Positions 46,600-59,355 are shown, counted from the first letter of the stretch. The stretch: 64,000 nucleotides of DNA from Rhizophagus irregularis (GCF_026210795.1 NC_089435.1:2232001-2296000), one strand, 5' to 3'. The notes: generated from the letters alone by a model not told the origin. Translations and numbers: made by a program.

Positions 46600-46860
46600 A
46601 TTTTAAAACAAAAAAATTTATATCATTGAAAATCTTTCTTGCTTTCGTAAGGCAAAATCACCAAAATAGGGATTCGTTAAAATGGTTTCGGAAAAATGTG
46701 ATGTCGGTAAAATAATAGCAAGTAGGCATACTTTTAAACTCAATCTCTAAAAAAATTATGCTACGGCATTAAATATTGTAATGTGAATTATAATATTTTA
46801 TTAATAAACATCTAAATTAGTCTATTAATAAATATAGAATAATAAAAATTGGCAACTTTA
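46600..46860 (+). repeat. Gene-less remnant of a secreted-gene unit (left flank only)
   Basis: It has the array units (AAAATAGGGATTCGTTAAAA, GATGTCGGTAAAATAATAGC) and then the 3' flank shared by copies A and D (AAACTCAATCT, ATTAAATATTGTAATGTGAA, TAGTCTATTAATAAATATAG) and stops before the gene. Confidence 0.6.
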
Positions 46861-46865
46861 AAAGA

Positions 46866-47195
46866 TAATTTGTAAAATTTAAATCTTATAAAAATCATAT
46901 TGAGCATTTGAATAAAAGAGACCTAATGTCAAAGTTTTTTTTAATAAAAATTTCAAGCTAATTTGGCTAAAAATTAATAGACTTATCTATAGGGGGGAAC
47001 GACAGATTTCATATGATTTTCCATATTTTTTGATTTATAAGCAAATTTGTAAAATTTTGAGCTTTGTAATAATTATATTAAATACATAGATAAAATAGAT
47101 CCAATGTTGAAGTTTTCAGTAAAAATTTCAAGAATTTGAATAAAAATTGATAAACTTGCCTATGTTGGGAATGGCAGATTTCATTGATCTTCACT
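46866..47195 (+). repeat. Diverged tandem duplicate of ~180 bp
   Basis: AATTTGTAAAATTTAAATCT (46869) and AATTTGTAAAATTTTGAGC (47044) begin two blocks that share AGA.CCAATGT.AA, TTTCAAG and GACAGATTTCAT-like ends. Noncoding. The stretch to 47650 holds nothing else that I can name. Confidence 0.45.
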
Positions 47196-47652
47196 TTTTA
47201 CTTCGGCAATTAATTATTTAAATTATTTAATTAATTAATTATTTATTTATTATGTATAATCATTACGATTATTATTATATATAAAGTAAAGTGTAGAATG
47301 TTGATGTAGTCAACAGGTACTACTAGTATAAGTTTAAAAACTTTATGTTGAAGAAAAAAATGTTTTTAAAAAATTTGCTGCGCCACGAACCTGGCACACA
47401 AATAAAGGATGCCTCCACAAAAAGGAAATGAAAGTCAGTCACATTTCATTTTCATTGCTAAGAAATCAAATTATTTTTACTATTTGAAGACCTTTCGAAT
47501 TTTCGTTGATTGATTAGTGAGTCAGTGAGTGTACTACGATCAATAATCAGTTAATATTGATTCTAATAACCTAAATAGGGTTAATTGACGCACAACGTAC
47601 ATGTCTATGTATACAATAAAATGAAAAAAAAAAATCACTTATTTTTCTAAAA

Positions 47653-50600
47653 ATGCAAATTTACGGACTTTGTTTTATTGTTGAACAGGAAATAAAACCG
47701 ATTCCTTTACAAAATGTTGCTGTTGAAGCTAATAGTAAGTTCATATTGATTATAATTTATTTTTCAATTTTTTTATAATGATGTTCCAAAATTGATTAAT
47801 TGCCAATTTTTTTTTAAAGTCGTTGATATGATCGCTGAAGGTACGTCAAATTTATATAAACGATATTATGATTATTCATTATGTTTTTTTTTTATTTATT
47901 ATTTCTTTTTTTATTAGTTACGATCAGCCAGGTATATAAAAATATTGAAGAAGACACTATTGAAGCGCTCTATAAGTTCCCTATCTATGAAGCCGCAGCA
48001 ATCTGCGGGTTTGAAGCAGAAATTGATGGTCAAAGAAAAGTAAAGGGTATCGTGAAAGAAGCAAAAGAGGCTGCGAAAGAGTATAATGAAGCAATTCAGG
48101 TAATATCAAATTTAAAATAATTTCAAAATATTATTTAATATAATTAACTTTCATTTTCTTAAATGATTAGAAAGGACATGGTGCTTATTTGTTAGAATCT
48201 GAATCTGAAGATGTATTTCAATGTTCTGTTGGAAATATTACATCGGGACAAACTGTAGTCATTAAGATTACATATGTTACCGAACTTAAACATGATTCTG
48301 AATCAGAAAAAATTCGATTTGTCCTACCAACTAATATTGCTCCAAGATATGGTTCTTCAGAATACTCGTCATCTTCAAATGATGGGAAAATTCTTAATCC
48401 TGATGTTGTATCTTATTCTAATAAAGCAGATTTTTATTTAGAACTTGCTGTTACTTGTAGAATGACTTCAGCTATTCAAAATATTGAATCACCTTCACAT
48501 AAAATTTCTACTGAAATGAATATTGAAGGAAATCCTAAAATATCTAAAATTACTTTGACCGAACAAATTACTTATTTAGAAAAAGACTTTATTCTTGTGG
48601 TTAAGAGTAAGGACCTTGATCAACCACGGTAAATATTTCACGTAATTATTTTTTATTTAATTACTATAATTAAAATTATTTAAATTTATTTCAGAGCTTT
48701 TGTTGAGTATAATCCTGAAACACAAACTAATTGTATTATGTTAACTTTGGTTCCAAAATTTTCATTAAATACTACCATATCCGAATTAGTTTTTGTTGTT
48801 GATAGGTATGTTATAATTCAACTACAAATTGAAATTTTCTGTTCAATTAATAAAAAAAAAATGTTTTAAATAGATCGGGATCAATGGGTGTTGAACCTAT
48901 GAAGAAAGCCGCACAAGCACTTGAATTATTATTACGTTCCCTCCCCGAAGATTGTTATTTTAATGTAGTATCTTTTGGATCTGATTATGATTCTCTTTTT
49001 CCAAAAAGTGAACTTTACTCCGAAACAACTTTATCTGAAGCTCTTAATCTTGCTCAAACAATGAAATCAAATTATAGGGGAACAAAAGTTTATAATGTGT
49101 TAGAATGGGTATTTAAAAATTCAAGAGATGATATGTCAACTTCAATATTTCTTATTACAGATGGAGAAGTTCGGAATGTTGATCAAATTGTAGAACTTGT
49201 AAGTAAACATGAAGAAGAAAAGAACGATGATTTACGTCTTTTTTCGTTAGGAATAGGTGATTCTGTTTCTCATAATTTAGTTGAATCTGTTGCTCGTGCT
49301 GGTAAAGGATACGCTCAATTTGTAACAAATGATGAAAGAATGGATAAAAAAGTTATTGGAATGTTAAAAAATGCTTTAAAACCACCAATTAAGGATTATA
49401 ATATTACTTGGACTGAGGTCAATTTATTGGATGAAAAGGAATTAGATATGACTCCAATTGAAGTAGATAAACCTACTATTAGTTTTATGAGTGATGACAA
49501 TATAGAACCACCACCACCACCACCAAGTGATATATTCACTGATATTAAAGTTCAACAAGCTCCATATATTATTCCACCCATTTATTCTGGAGTTCGATTT
49601 ATTGTCTATTGTATTTTAGAAAAAAATATTGAACCATGGAAAGTTATTACTTTAAAAGCTACTTCTCAAGATGGCCCTATGAAACTTGATATTCCTTTAG
49701 ATCCAGTTACTTTACAAGGTTCAAAGATTCATAGATTAGCGGCAAGGAAACTGATTCAAGATCTTAATGATAAAAAATCATTTATTCATAAACATCCTAA
49801 AAATGCTAATAAACATATCCCAGATTCATTAGTTAAAGAGCATATTGTTAAACTTGCTAAAACCTTTAATTTAGCCTCGAAATATACAAGGTATAAAATT
49901 CATTTAATTATACTTACGATTAATTTATTTTGTATGTTACCTATTAATTATAATTTTTTTATAGTTTCATTGCAATTGATGAGCGAAATAATGAAAGTTT
50001 ATTTGAGTCCCAAATAATTCCACAGATAAGAGAAGTCCCTCAATTAATTAAATCATATGGGAGGAGGAGGATGTTAACGGGAGAAGCAAGGCAAGAAGAT
50101 TATTTAAAGAGTTTGTGCTCTTTTAACGGCAGTAGTATGTTTGTTTTATAATTTTATTTATTTAGCGGATTGAAATAATGACACTTACTTAAATTAATCG
50201 AATATTTATATGATTTATTAGTGGATGGTCTTGAAAAACTAATTGAAGGGTTAGTATACAAGTTCATTTATGTTCTTATAATATGAGGATGATAATTAAT
50301 ATTTTTTTTTCAAAAATTTTTTTCATGAAGTTTATCTGTATCGCAACAAGAAGTTAATGTTATTCATAAAGAACCAAAAATTGAAAATTTATTCAAATTT
50401 TTGAAATTACAATCATTTGATGGGAAATTCTTACCTAATGAAACATTTTATGAATTTTTTTATAAAAATTATTTAGATGGTTTTAATAACTTTAAACAAG
50501 AAATTGAAAAAGAATTAAGTGAATTAAGTGAAAAGGAAATTGAAGAAATATTAACTAGTTGTATTGCTATTGCTTATTTGAAAATTGTTATGTTTGATGA

Positions 50601-50739
50601 TTTTAAAGATGAATGTGAAATGTGTTACGAAAAAGCTGAAAAAGCTTTTAAGAAAATGATTGGAAATAATGAAAAAGAAAAAATTATCATTGAAAAAGCT
50701 GAAGAATCGATTAAAAATTGGGTCAATAATAGTGATTAA
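47653..50739 (+). CDS. VIT and von Willebrand factor A domain protein
   Basis: Nine exons (47653-47734, 47820-47840, 47918-48099, 48171-48628, 48695-48805, 48874-49890, 49965-50134, 50222-50249, 50331-50739) give 825 residues with phase kept throughout. The VIT domain (about 14-150) has IPLQNVAVEAN, VTISQVYKN, ALYKFPIYEAAAICGFEAEI, VKGIVKEAKEA and FQCSVGNITSGQTVVIKITY, as in inter-alpha-trypsin inhibitor heavy chains and related cytosolic proteins. The VWA domain follows at about 275-455 with a complete metal site: D284-x-S286-x-S288, T355 and D381. EPPPPPPSD is a linker before a beta-rich segment; the C-terminal end (from about 690) is acidic and helical (EKELSELSEKEIEEI). There is no signal peptide, so it is likely cytosolic and mediates metal-dependent protein binding. 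All key residues are present. The start ATG 47653 is the only one in frame after upstream stops; an upstream exon is not excluded. Confidence 0.9.
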
Positions 50740-51820
50740 GGAAAAGCAAGAGTGATATTAAAATATCAATCTGTTAGAGTTTCATACTGTATATTTGTTA
50801 TGATTATCTTTATATTAAATTTGACAAATAGAAAAAAAATATTAACTATATATTAAATTGAATTGTTAAAGTGATAATTTGAAACATGTGAATTAAATTT
50901 GATATGTTGGCCTATCCGCGGATAGGATAGTCGCCAGATCGAAACACTACAATTTACGTTAAAAGCATTTGTTTTTGTATCACAAACTAGCCAGTATTTT
51001 TTTTTTTGTTCCAATACCCACCACAGAACACGGGACTGATGGAAACAAATTTGGGCGTATTAATTAATAGCATCACGAGATCAACGATCGGGGATCGGAG
51101 CATATTATATTTTAATAATAAATTAAAGTTCGTAAATTTTAGAAATGTAAGGATGCTTATTTTTATACAAGATTATCGTAAATGGTGTAAATCATCATTA
51201 GAATAATGAAGGAAAATAAAACGTTTCACCTGATGTATTGTTTTAATTTTATTTATTATTTAAAAAAAAATACAATAAATTAAAAAATTAATGTGACAAA
51301 TTTTACATGTCTAACAAATGATTGATATTTTTAATACATTTAATAATCAAAATCAATCTTGCAACGGCTGTAATTTCCTTCACTGTAAACTCCTGAGTAA
51401 GCTGTTCAGTGAATTCGTGAATGTAACACATCGTGGAGATTTTGCGGGCATATTCTTTTTATTTTAATTAAGAGTAATTAAGAGTAAAAAATTTTTTTTT
51501 CTCTCACTAACGTACTCAAGCCATACATATATATATTTTAAAACTTCAATATTTCCACAGCCAACTTCCCAATTCTTCAATACCCAATACTCAACATTAA
51601 ACAAAAAGCCAGAGGCTTCATAATGTTGTTTATTTAATTTAACTTTCAAAAATTTGTTTTCTATCCTACGATAAATTGATAGTCACGTCGTTACTAATCA
51701 CTTTTTTGTGTAATGAGTGTGGGAGAATCTCTTTGAAATTTTGTTATGGCTGCTATTTATAATTGGAAAAGAATATACTTTTGAGTCTGACATTTATACT
51801 TATGTGGAAATTCTAAAAAA
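50740..51820. other. Intergenic sequence with a 16-bp GC palindrome
   Basis: CCTATCCGCGGATAGG at 50911-50926 is an exact palindrome in AT-rich surroundings. Otherwise no gene or repeat was recognised. Confidence 0.4.
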
Positions 51821-51824
51821 TTGG

Positions 51825-52026
51825 TATAACGAAGCCACAGTTTCTATAGGGTGGGTTATTTTTATTTTACTTTAGCTAGTGATTTAATTTTGGTTTTATA
51901 TTAGATTAGTATTTTTCTTAGTTCTATCTTATTTTATTTATTTTATTATTACATCGTAGTTTTCTTCTTTTTATTTTTATCAATTTATGAGGGTTACATA
52001 GTAGTTAGTATATGAATTGAGCTTGT
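51825..52026 (+). repeat. Copy of the Gln-rich gene 2 downstream flank
   Basis: Blocks AAGCCACAGTTTCTAT, TATTAGATTAGTATTTTTC, TTATTACATCGTAGTTTTC and TTAGTATATGAATT follow the order seen at 42440-42690. Confidence 0.5.
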
Positions 52027-53595
52027 ATCAGGATTTCAGAATTCTTCCTAAGGGCTAAGGAACTATTTCCTCTTTTTTATTTTTTTTTAAGTTCGAAATA
52101 AAGTTCCATCATGAAATGATAAATTCTTTATACAACTAAGCTAAAGTATTTAATTTTAAGTTAATAAATTAGCTTTGATTTTACATCACTACAATTTTTT
52201 TAACATAACCGAATGGTCCTTATCAATATTAATTTATAACCTGAGGGTAGAAATTTAGCTTTTGCAAATGAAAATTCAACTTTAGTTTCTTATTTATTTT
52301 ATTTCTTTTCATTTTATTTTCATTTTTTTTTTGATTATTATTACATTTCATTATTTTTCGATTATTTTGTTTTATTTTCTTGATTTTTTTTTATAATTAG
52401 AATAAGAATGTTCAATAAAAATAAATTTTATTTTATTTTTATTTATAAAAATTAGTATTATTTATTTCATGGGTAATCCACTGAAGCGTGTCACTCGTTA
52501 AATATTAACTATTTTAAACTTAACTATTTTAAACTAAAATTAGTAATTTCCCGGCTATCTATATGAGACCGGGAAATAACTAAACGAAGATTCCCGGTCA
52601 TTTATAAACTCAGCTAATCACTCGCAATTTTTAAAAATTAGTATGAAAGGTGATCATAGTGCGACAGGGGATTATTTTGTTGATCCAACAAAAAGAGTTT
52701 TAAAATTAAAATTGTTAATTATTCTAATATCTAATATACCTAATATATTTTTTTAATCAAAAGCGTATTTTATTAGTAATATAAATATTGTTACAATTTT
52801 GAGTTGTAAAATTTATTGATTCTTATAAATTTTCTAACGTAAAATTTAATAAATTATTCAAAGTAAATTATGTATTTAATATAGAAAATTATTTAGATTT
52901 TTTTTTTTCTAGTAATTATTAATAATTTTTTGATATATGATTTTTGAGTTATTGTTTCTTTTATTTAAAATTCTTTATTTATATCAGATAATTCATATGG
53001 TTTGTTTTACATGAACATTATGGTATTGGAAGAAAATTTGATTTCGTTAATGCAAAATTAAAGAAAGGAAGAGAGTGAGAAGTATATAGAAGTTAAAAAA
53101 CCAGTCGTGTTTTATTTATACTGAAAAAGATCGCGTGAAAAATTTGACAAAGTCAAATTATTAGATCAATGAGAAAAATATTAATATACAGTATAAAAGA
53201 ATTAATATATAAATATCACCGGTGAATTTATGATGTAATGCTGGCCAGCGTTTTATTATATTTTTTAATTCTGGCCCAAAGTACATCATAATGCTGGACT
53301 CATATGGGCGGATTTGGCGAATGTCGATCATCAAAGTGAACCAAATCTGCCCATATGTGCTGGCGGGCGACTGCCGTAACAAACTGATTACAAAATGCAT
53401 TAATAATGCAAGATTTTAAAACAAAAAAATTTATATCATTGAAAATCTTTCTTGCTTTCGTAAGGCAAAATTTCATGATCGTCAAATACCGTGTTGAACA
53501 TGGCAAAATGGCCTTTGTCACCAAAATAGGGATTCGTTAAAGTGGTTTCGGAAAAATGTGATGTCGGTAAAATAATAGCAAGTAGGCAAAATGAC
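52027..53595 (+). repeat. Segmental duplication, copy 2, with Gln-rich remnant 4 at its start
   Basis: It begins with the last ~30 bp of a Gln-rich gene (TTTCAGAATTCTTCCTAAGG) and continues as a match to 45127-46740 up to the array before secreted copy D. Confidence 0.75.
53213..53375. mobile_element. MITE with nested CATATGGGC palindrome (copy 2)
   Basis: Outer arms CACCGGTGAATTTATGATGT and GTACATCATAATGCTGG. The inner palindrome CATATGGGCGGATTTGG and CCAAATCTGCCCATATG matches at 16 of 17 positions. Confidence 0.6.
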
Positions 53596-53610
53596 GACAT
53601 AGATTATAGA
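53495..53610 (+). repeat. Short-motif array, left side of copy D
   Basis: Units GAACATGGCAAAATGGC, GTCACCAAAATAGGG, GTTAAAGTGG and GATGTCGGTAAAATAATAGC in the same order as the other left arrays. Confidence 0.6.
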
Positions 53611-54135
53611 ATATATGTTATTATGACCGAATTTATACAATCAGTACTTTTAAACTCAATCTCCAAAAAAGAATAAATTGTTTTTTTTTCTTATACCGCA
53701 AATATTGCAAAATAAAAAAAATTTAAAAACTAAGAAAAATATTTGTGAAGTACATTATTATATGTATGTATTAAATATTGTAATGTGAATTATAAAAATT
53801 TTATTAATGGAAACATCTAAATTAGTCTATTAATAAATATAGAATAATAAAAATTATATAATAAATAAAAAGATAAAATAATACGTATGACTATGGTGTC
53901 GAACATCAGTGGTGTGATTTATAATTTTTGTTAAAAAAAATTAATTACAATCAAAAATATAGATTATATCAAACTTTATAATAAGATTTCAAATTTTGTA
54001 AAAAGAATTTAAAGCAGTCTGTTCACACTTATATTTGGTGTTAAACAAAACCATACATTAAAAAAAAACTATATATTCTGTTTATAATGTAAAATAATTA
54101 ACATAAAAAAATCATCCATTATATTAAAACATATC

Positions 54136-54762
54136 CTAGAGAAGAACATATCCTAGAGAAGCTACAGCTTGTACTTCCTCTTGAGTGCCTGCAGCGAAGC
54201 AGAATTTTATATAATGAGAAAAATTTTCTTGTTTAATATTGAAGCTGAATTTATTTTTTTGTTCTGTATAATCATCTGAATCTTTATCGTCATATTTTGC
54301 TGATAGCGATTGTACTTGTATTGGGTCCCCAGTTGTTGAATATGCTGTTATTCCAGCTACAAGTTTAAAAGATTTATCTGGTGGCACTAATAAGACAGGT
54401 GCTGAACATACTCTTCCATCAACATGATTGTTTTCCCATTCTTGAGCAAGACCACTGTTTTCGTCAACACAGAATGCGTCATTTGAGGTAATATCAATAC
54501 AAGATTCGCCTTCTCCACAGCTAAAATTAGTATCTACAACTGTGCCTGGAAGATCATAAGATTCACATGAAACCCTCACTGATTTCCTTGTAACGCAAAC
54601 GGAGCTTTTATATTTAGTATAAATAGGATCAGTGCATTTAGGCCTAGTAGGTATAATACTATTAGTGCTAAAAGTCTGATTTTGAAAATTTTCTACAGGT
54701 ATTCCTACAACAGCTGAAACCAAAAAGAAAAATATATATATAATATATAATTGAGCAAACAT
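54136..54762 (-). CDS. Secreted Cys-rich protein, copy D (intact)
   Basis: One exon, 208 residues. The signal peptide is MFAQLYIIYIFFFLVSAVVG, with one more Phe than copy B. All eight cysteines are kept (KCTDP, SVCVT, RVSCES, FSCGEGESC, AFCVD, RVCSA, KFCFAAG). The second half has AYSTTGDPIQVQSLSAKYDD and FNIKQENFSHYIKFCF and ends ASLGYVLL. It is closest to copy B by eye; the differences are scattered substitutions, many conservative, which suggests that the protein is or was under constraint. It has its TATA box (54895-54902), a MITE in the 5' flank and motif arrays on both sides. Role unknown, presumably extracellular. Confidence 0.8.
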   Translation of the reverse strand: MFAQLYIIYIFFFLVSAVVGIPVENFQNQTFSTNSIIPTRPKCTDPIYTKYKSSVCVTRKSVRVSCESYDLPGTVVDTNFSCGEGESCIDITSNDAFCVDENSGLAQEWENNHVDGRVCSAPVLLVPPDKSFKLVAGITAYSTTGDPIQVQSLSAKYDDKDSDDYTEQKNKFSFNIKQENFSHYIKFCFAAGTQEEVQAVASLGYVLL

Positions 54763-54894
54763 ATTCTGGGAATGATATGGAAAGAAATGTTAAGTTTTTA
54801 ATTTGTTCTTGTAAAAAAAAAAATAAAAGAAAAAATAAAGAATATTATTTTTTAGTGATATTATTAAAATCATTAATATGCATTTTCATGCCAC

Positions 54895-54902
54895 TATTTA
54901 TA
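54895..54902 (-). promoter_or_regulatory. TATA box of copy D
   Basis: TATAAATA on the minus strand, 133 bp before the ATG; the spacing is longer than in copy B because of an expanded A-rich leader. Confidence 0.5.
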
Positions 54903-54917
54903 CATTTTACCAAGTTA

Positions 54918-55041
54918 TCCTTATAAAAAATTTTAACCGTAAAAATGAGCCTTTCACGGACTTATTCAACGGAAAATGTAAATAATTCGATAAATTCTGT
55001 GATGAGGTTATTAATTTCGGAAATATGAGCTTTTTACAGGG
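54918..55041. mobile_element. MITE of the CCCTRTAAAAA family upstream of copy D
   Basis: Same position and orientation as the one in copy A (TCCTTATAAAAAATTTT to TTTTTACAGGG, then TATGATAAAC). One insertion before the A and D units separated explains both. Confidence 0.75.
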
Positions 55042-55277
55042 TATGATAAACAAATTCATTTTTATTAAATAAAGTTAAAAAATAATTTAATTATATTTTT
55101 GTAATTCCGCGAGCCTGATTAATAACTTGTACTACACGGTCATTAAAGAAAATTAATTAAAAAAATGAAATAGTATTCCGTTGATTAATAATATTTAATA
55201 ATATCAATCGGGATTACGATCCTTATTTGGGTAAACTATCATCTATGCTTAATTAGGATATCCGAGTTAGAGTATCC

Positions 55278-55700
55278 TGACTTTTCACCGAAGTGTATTT
55301 CACCGAAATACATTTTACCGAAGCCATTTTACCGAATGAACATTTCGCCGAAAGAATTTTTACCGAAACTTATTTCGCCGAAATTTAAATCATATTTTTC
55401 CAAAATATCCATATGTTATTTACGAAAATTTTGTTACTAAAAACGTTGTTAATAATTAATATTTATTAATAAAGAAATAGGGTATTAGATTGAACCCCAA
55501 TGATAGAATATCAATCGCTAACATTTTCGGAATGACAGACCTATTTGATGTCGGTGAAATGGATGATTCGGAGAAAAGTATTCAGCGAATGTCCATTCAG
55601 AGAAATTTCCATTTGACAAAATGACTCAGTAATGACCCTTCGGTGGAACATCCTTTCGATTAAATGGCTTCTGCGAAGTCCTCTGGTGAAAATCAAGATA
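55278..55700. mobile_element. Inverted motif-array element, 5' side of copy D
   Basis: Left units TTTCACCGAAGTG, TTTTACCGAAGCC, TTTCGCCGAAAG (55282-55382). Right units GATGTCGGTGAAATGGATG, TTCGGTGGAACATCC, TCTGGTGAAAATC (55545-55690). The interior matches that of copies A and C. Confidence 0.6.
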
Positions 55701-56469
55701 TAAATCGTTAATGTTACACCGTCGATCATTTTGCAGATCTCATTTTGCATATCCTAGTATATAAATACCGTTATGTCATATGTATAACAGCATACCTCAC
55801 TAATTAGCATGTAATAAAACTTAGTTTTTCTGAAACTTTAGTGTCTTGAGCGTCAGATTCAATTGTCTCATCCAGTTGATCTAGTTATTTACGAAAAATA
55901 AATGAAGAGGCTTTACAAGAGACTTTTCTTTAGTAAAATAATGGAAATATTTTTTATTGTAAGTTTATTGCCTTAAAACAAGAAAGTTAAACCCTTAAAA
56001 TATAAAATTTCATTGTTTAAATAACTGCATAGCACTTATAAGTCATTAATTATTAATTAATCATTTATTTATTATAGGTTTTATAAGCCAAACTGAATAT
56101 TTTATATTATTTATATAATAATAAGGTTATGCATCTTTAAAATATCCATAACTATATATAGACGTAATGGTCATGATGATTTATATTTGTTAGAAAGAAC
56201 ACCGTTTTCTCTTCAGAAAAATCAAAGATTGTTCAAATTGAATTACAGGGAGCTTAGCTATTAATTTTTAAGAGATTATCGATTTAATTTGAATGATTTT
56301 TATATTGTGAGAATGTACACAGCTGGTGGTTAGTCTGTAAAAATTTTTACTTATTGTGAATGTTGTAAATTTACGAAAAATTTTATTTTTTTATTTTTAT
56401 TTTTATATCCATGTGAACAAGATTATAGAAAGATAGACAAGAACCAATTACAATAAAAAGTCAAACGCT
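55701..56469. other. Intergenic sequence
   Basis: No gene and no recognisable repeat; a few TATA and poly-T runs. Confidence 0.4.
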
Positions 56470-59068
56470 ATCTAAACTATGCTATAATCAAACCGCCTGA
56501 AGACAGCGCCACCCTGGTGCGAAAAATATAAAAGAACCGTGGAGGGTCAACCGAAGCCTCCCCTACCACCTTACACTAGAGAAAAGGCTGTAGGATAAAA
56601 AAAATAAAGAAGAAAAATGTAGACTATGGGGATCTGAGGAACGATAAATCTGGTAAATAATTACAAGGTGCATATAATAGAATGTCTCTATAAGATTCCC
56701 AAGTACCACTATGTAAAAAATTACAGGTTGTCCATCTAATACTAGCGGAATCGTCTATATTGACGATGTGTTTAAAATACGGTAAAGTTTTATTATAGTA
56801 ATAGTGTGTATAATTCCCACGTGATCAAGTCGGTATGCGGCGATTAAGATCGGTGGGAGGCAAAAGAGTTTGCCGAGATGAAAGTCGTAAATGATGATAA
56901 TTCTTTTTTTTCTTGGATGTGATGTTCAACGATTTTTCCCACCTTTTAAAAGAAAGGGAACGTGAGGACCATGTGAGAATTTTCAATTCTGTAGTAAAGT
57001 CTGATAGAAATTTGATAAAATAGCGATCACGGTCGCATTTTTTGCTGTAATAACTATAAAAAAAAGTTGAAAGGTCGATTGGAATTAAATGATGTAATAA
57101 AAGTATCCACGGTTGTTCACATGGAACAATAGTTAAATTTGAAGAATTTGAAGAAGGTTCATCTGGTAATAACGCCAGATTTAAAATATCTGGTAATAAT
57201 TTGAACATATTTGATGCATTAATGCTTGATTCTATATCAAATGTGAAACTACTATCGTTGTTGTTTCTAATTAGCTCTATAAGTTTAATTTTGTATTTTT
57301 CTAATAAAGATGAAATAAAAGTACGATGTTTAGGACAAAGTCCGATGTGTGCATTCGAATCTTCATATGTATTACAATTGGTACATTTAATGCGCCCTAG
57401 AGGATACAGGTCTGGGTAGTTTCGTTGTAAAATATTTCCTGTAGGGTAGTTGAAAGTAGCCTTTTTAACTTTATCAACTTGAATATTTCTAAGTTTTTCT
57501 GACGTGGGAGAATCTAGAGGGTTATAATTAATCCATTTTTTAGTGTAATCCCAGTCTATGAGGCCATGTTTAATCTAATGATTAATAGGTGAAAGCGCTG
57601 AATTATTCATTGCCATGTTGAAACTTCTTGATTGTATTGGAACGTCACTCCATTTGCAGACGTTACGGTCAACAATATAAATATTGTTGTATAAATTAAT
57701 AAGACCTAAAGACGATTGATGAAAGAATTTGTGATTGATAAGGATAGGGTCGGAAATATAACGACCTTGTTTCACCAAATCATCGGCTATATCATTATAT
57801 TTGTTATTGCTATGAGCTTTTACTTTCAATAACTGAATAGTTAATTTGTTATGAGCTATAATCCAGAATATTAAATCCCAAATTAAAAAATTATTTTGTT
57901 TGAGTCTTCGACGCGGGCTGATAGTCGGCATGTTCAAACGAGTATTGTATGTATCAATACAATTTTGGGAATCCGTATAGATAAAACAAGTTGAATGTTG
58001 TGGTAATACAATTAAAATTGTTAGAATAGCTAGACTTTCACTTTTGAAAGAGGACGGGAAAAAATTATCGAGCCTTTGAAAGAAAGTCCAGGAATTGTAG
58101 GATTAGTTTGTATCCATCCAAAACCAGATTTACTATCTGTAGTTCCTATATTTGAGACAGAACCATCTGAAAAAAATTGAAAATAATTAAAGTTAATAAA
58201 TTGAAAGGCTATATCTTTAAGGATAATTTTAATAGAATTGTCACAAAGGAGAGCAGAATTAATAATAGCAGAAGAAATTTCGAAAGTATCCGACGTAGTA
58301 TCTAATGACGGACGTAAAGGTTTGGAAGTAAGAGAAGGGGTAATTATATTATGACTAGCTAAATGAATGATATGGGCACTGTGTCTAAGTAAATGAAGTG
58401 GTTTTGTGCTGATATAATATTCCATGAATGGCATTTTTGTATTTTTTATGTTCAGATGACGAAGAATGCATATGATAAATATTAAAAGTGGATAATCTAT
58501 CCGTACGAGAATTAATTGTACATTTAACTCGGGTATCATAACTAGTAAGGTATATGTCATTTAAACGACAACCCGGACAAGGTATTAAACAAAGCGGAAT
58601 TGAACGTGGAGAATTATTTGGTGAAATTTGGTTAAGTGAAGAATTAGTAATGTTCTATTGTGGTAATTGAAGAATGTGTGTCGGTATCTTGTATTAGAGA
58701 TTTACCGATAACGCAATTTTGTATGGATGCATTCCAATGATAAGTCCTTCATTGAACTTTTTGTGTTTACTTAAAGATTTTGTTGGAGGTTTCTGTAATC
58801 GTTTTGGGATATTATAATGATCTTTTAACGGATAAGTTAATCTTCGATAATTGCTTAAAATGTAATTATCTTCTAAGTGTTTAAACCATTTAGGTTTGGG
58901 TCCGCTAAAATTATTGTTATTATTTCGTTTGACTTCATCCCAGGTCAGGAGGTAATTACCTGTAAATTTATGAAAAATAAAGTTTTCTTTTTTTTTGTCC
59001 GCGTAATTTCTTATATCACGTGAAATCGGCCATTTGCAATTTATTGGCTGATCAATGTTGATTATCAC
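56470..59068 (-). mobile_element. 5'-truncated LINE with RNase H domain
   Basis: Going down the minus strand: a linker reading FSGPKPKWFKHLEDNYILSN (near 58900); a Cys motif IPCPGCRLND (near 58580); an RNase H fold with FSDGSVSNIG (58170), ESLAILTIL, IYTDSQNCID and NDIADDLVKQG (57790), which supply the D-E-D-D catalytic set; a second Cys motif IKCTNCN with AHIGLCPKH (57340-57400); and a C-terminus ending LLPPTDLNRRIPT at 56825. About 350 bp of possible 3' UTR follows. This is the C-terminal part of the reverse transcriptase-RNase H protein of Rhizophagus LINEs. The reverse transcriptase itself is missing, as in ordinary 5' truncation. The frame is shifted or stopped at roughly five places (for example between KVKV and the ESLA block near 58030), so it is inactive. 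Confidence 0.75.
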
Positions 59069-59189
59069 GTGAAATTGATCACAACCATTTTTTTGAACTT
59101 AATTCTGGCCAAAGTGGTCATAATCCTGGTCAAAATCGCTATAATGCAGGCCGGGGTTGCTTGTTTTCGGGGGGTTGTCTAATTTCGGA

Positions 59190-59245
59190 ATGGTACGGGT
59201 ATCAGTAATAACGAATTACACCCATTAGAAAAATCTATCTCACAA
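59190..59245 (+). pseudogene. Gln-rich family fragment at the left edge of unit E
   Basis: CGAATTACACCCATTAGAAAA (21 bp, 59212-59232) repeats exactly at 62120-62140, and TATCAGTAAT before it and ATCTATCTCAC after it also match the family. A short internal deletion distinguishes it from the right-hand fragment. Confidence 0.5.
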
Positions 59246-59355
59246 ACTCAATCTTCGGTTTAAAAAAAATATATTTTATTTTTTTTTCTTATACCGCAAA
59301 TATTGTAAAATAAAAAAAAAATCGAAAAACTAAGAAAAATATTTGTGAAGTACAG

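Larger units (their letters stand above)
45127..46740 (+). repeat. Segmental duplication, copy 1 (second at 52027-53595)
   Basis: From the end of Gln-rich remnant 3 (CAGAATTCTTCCTAAGGGCT) the sequence matches 52027-53595 over ~1.6 kb, with indels, through GTCATTTATGAACTCAG and GGTATTGGAAGAAAATTTGA to the motif array (AAAATGTGATGTCGGTAAAA). 62385-63240 is a third, shorter and more diverged copy. Confidence 0.75.
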
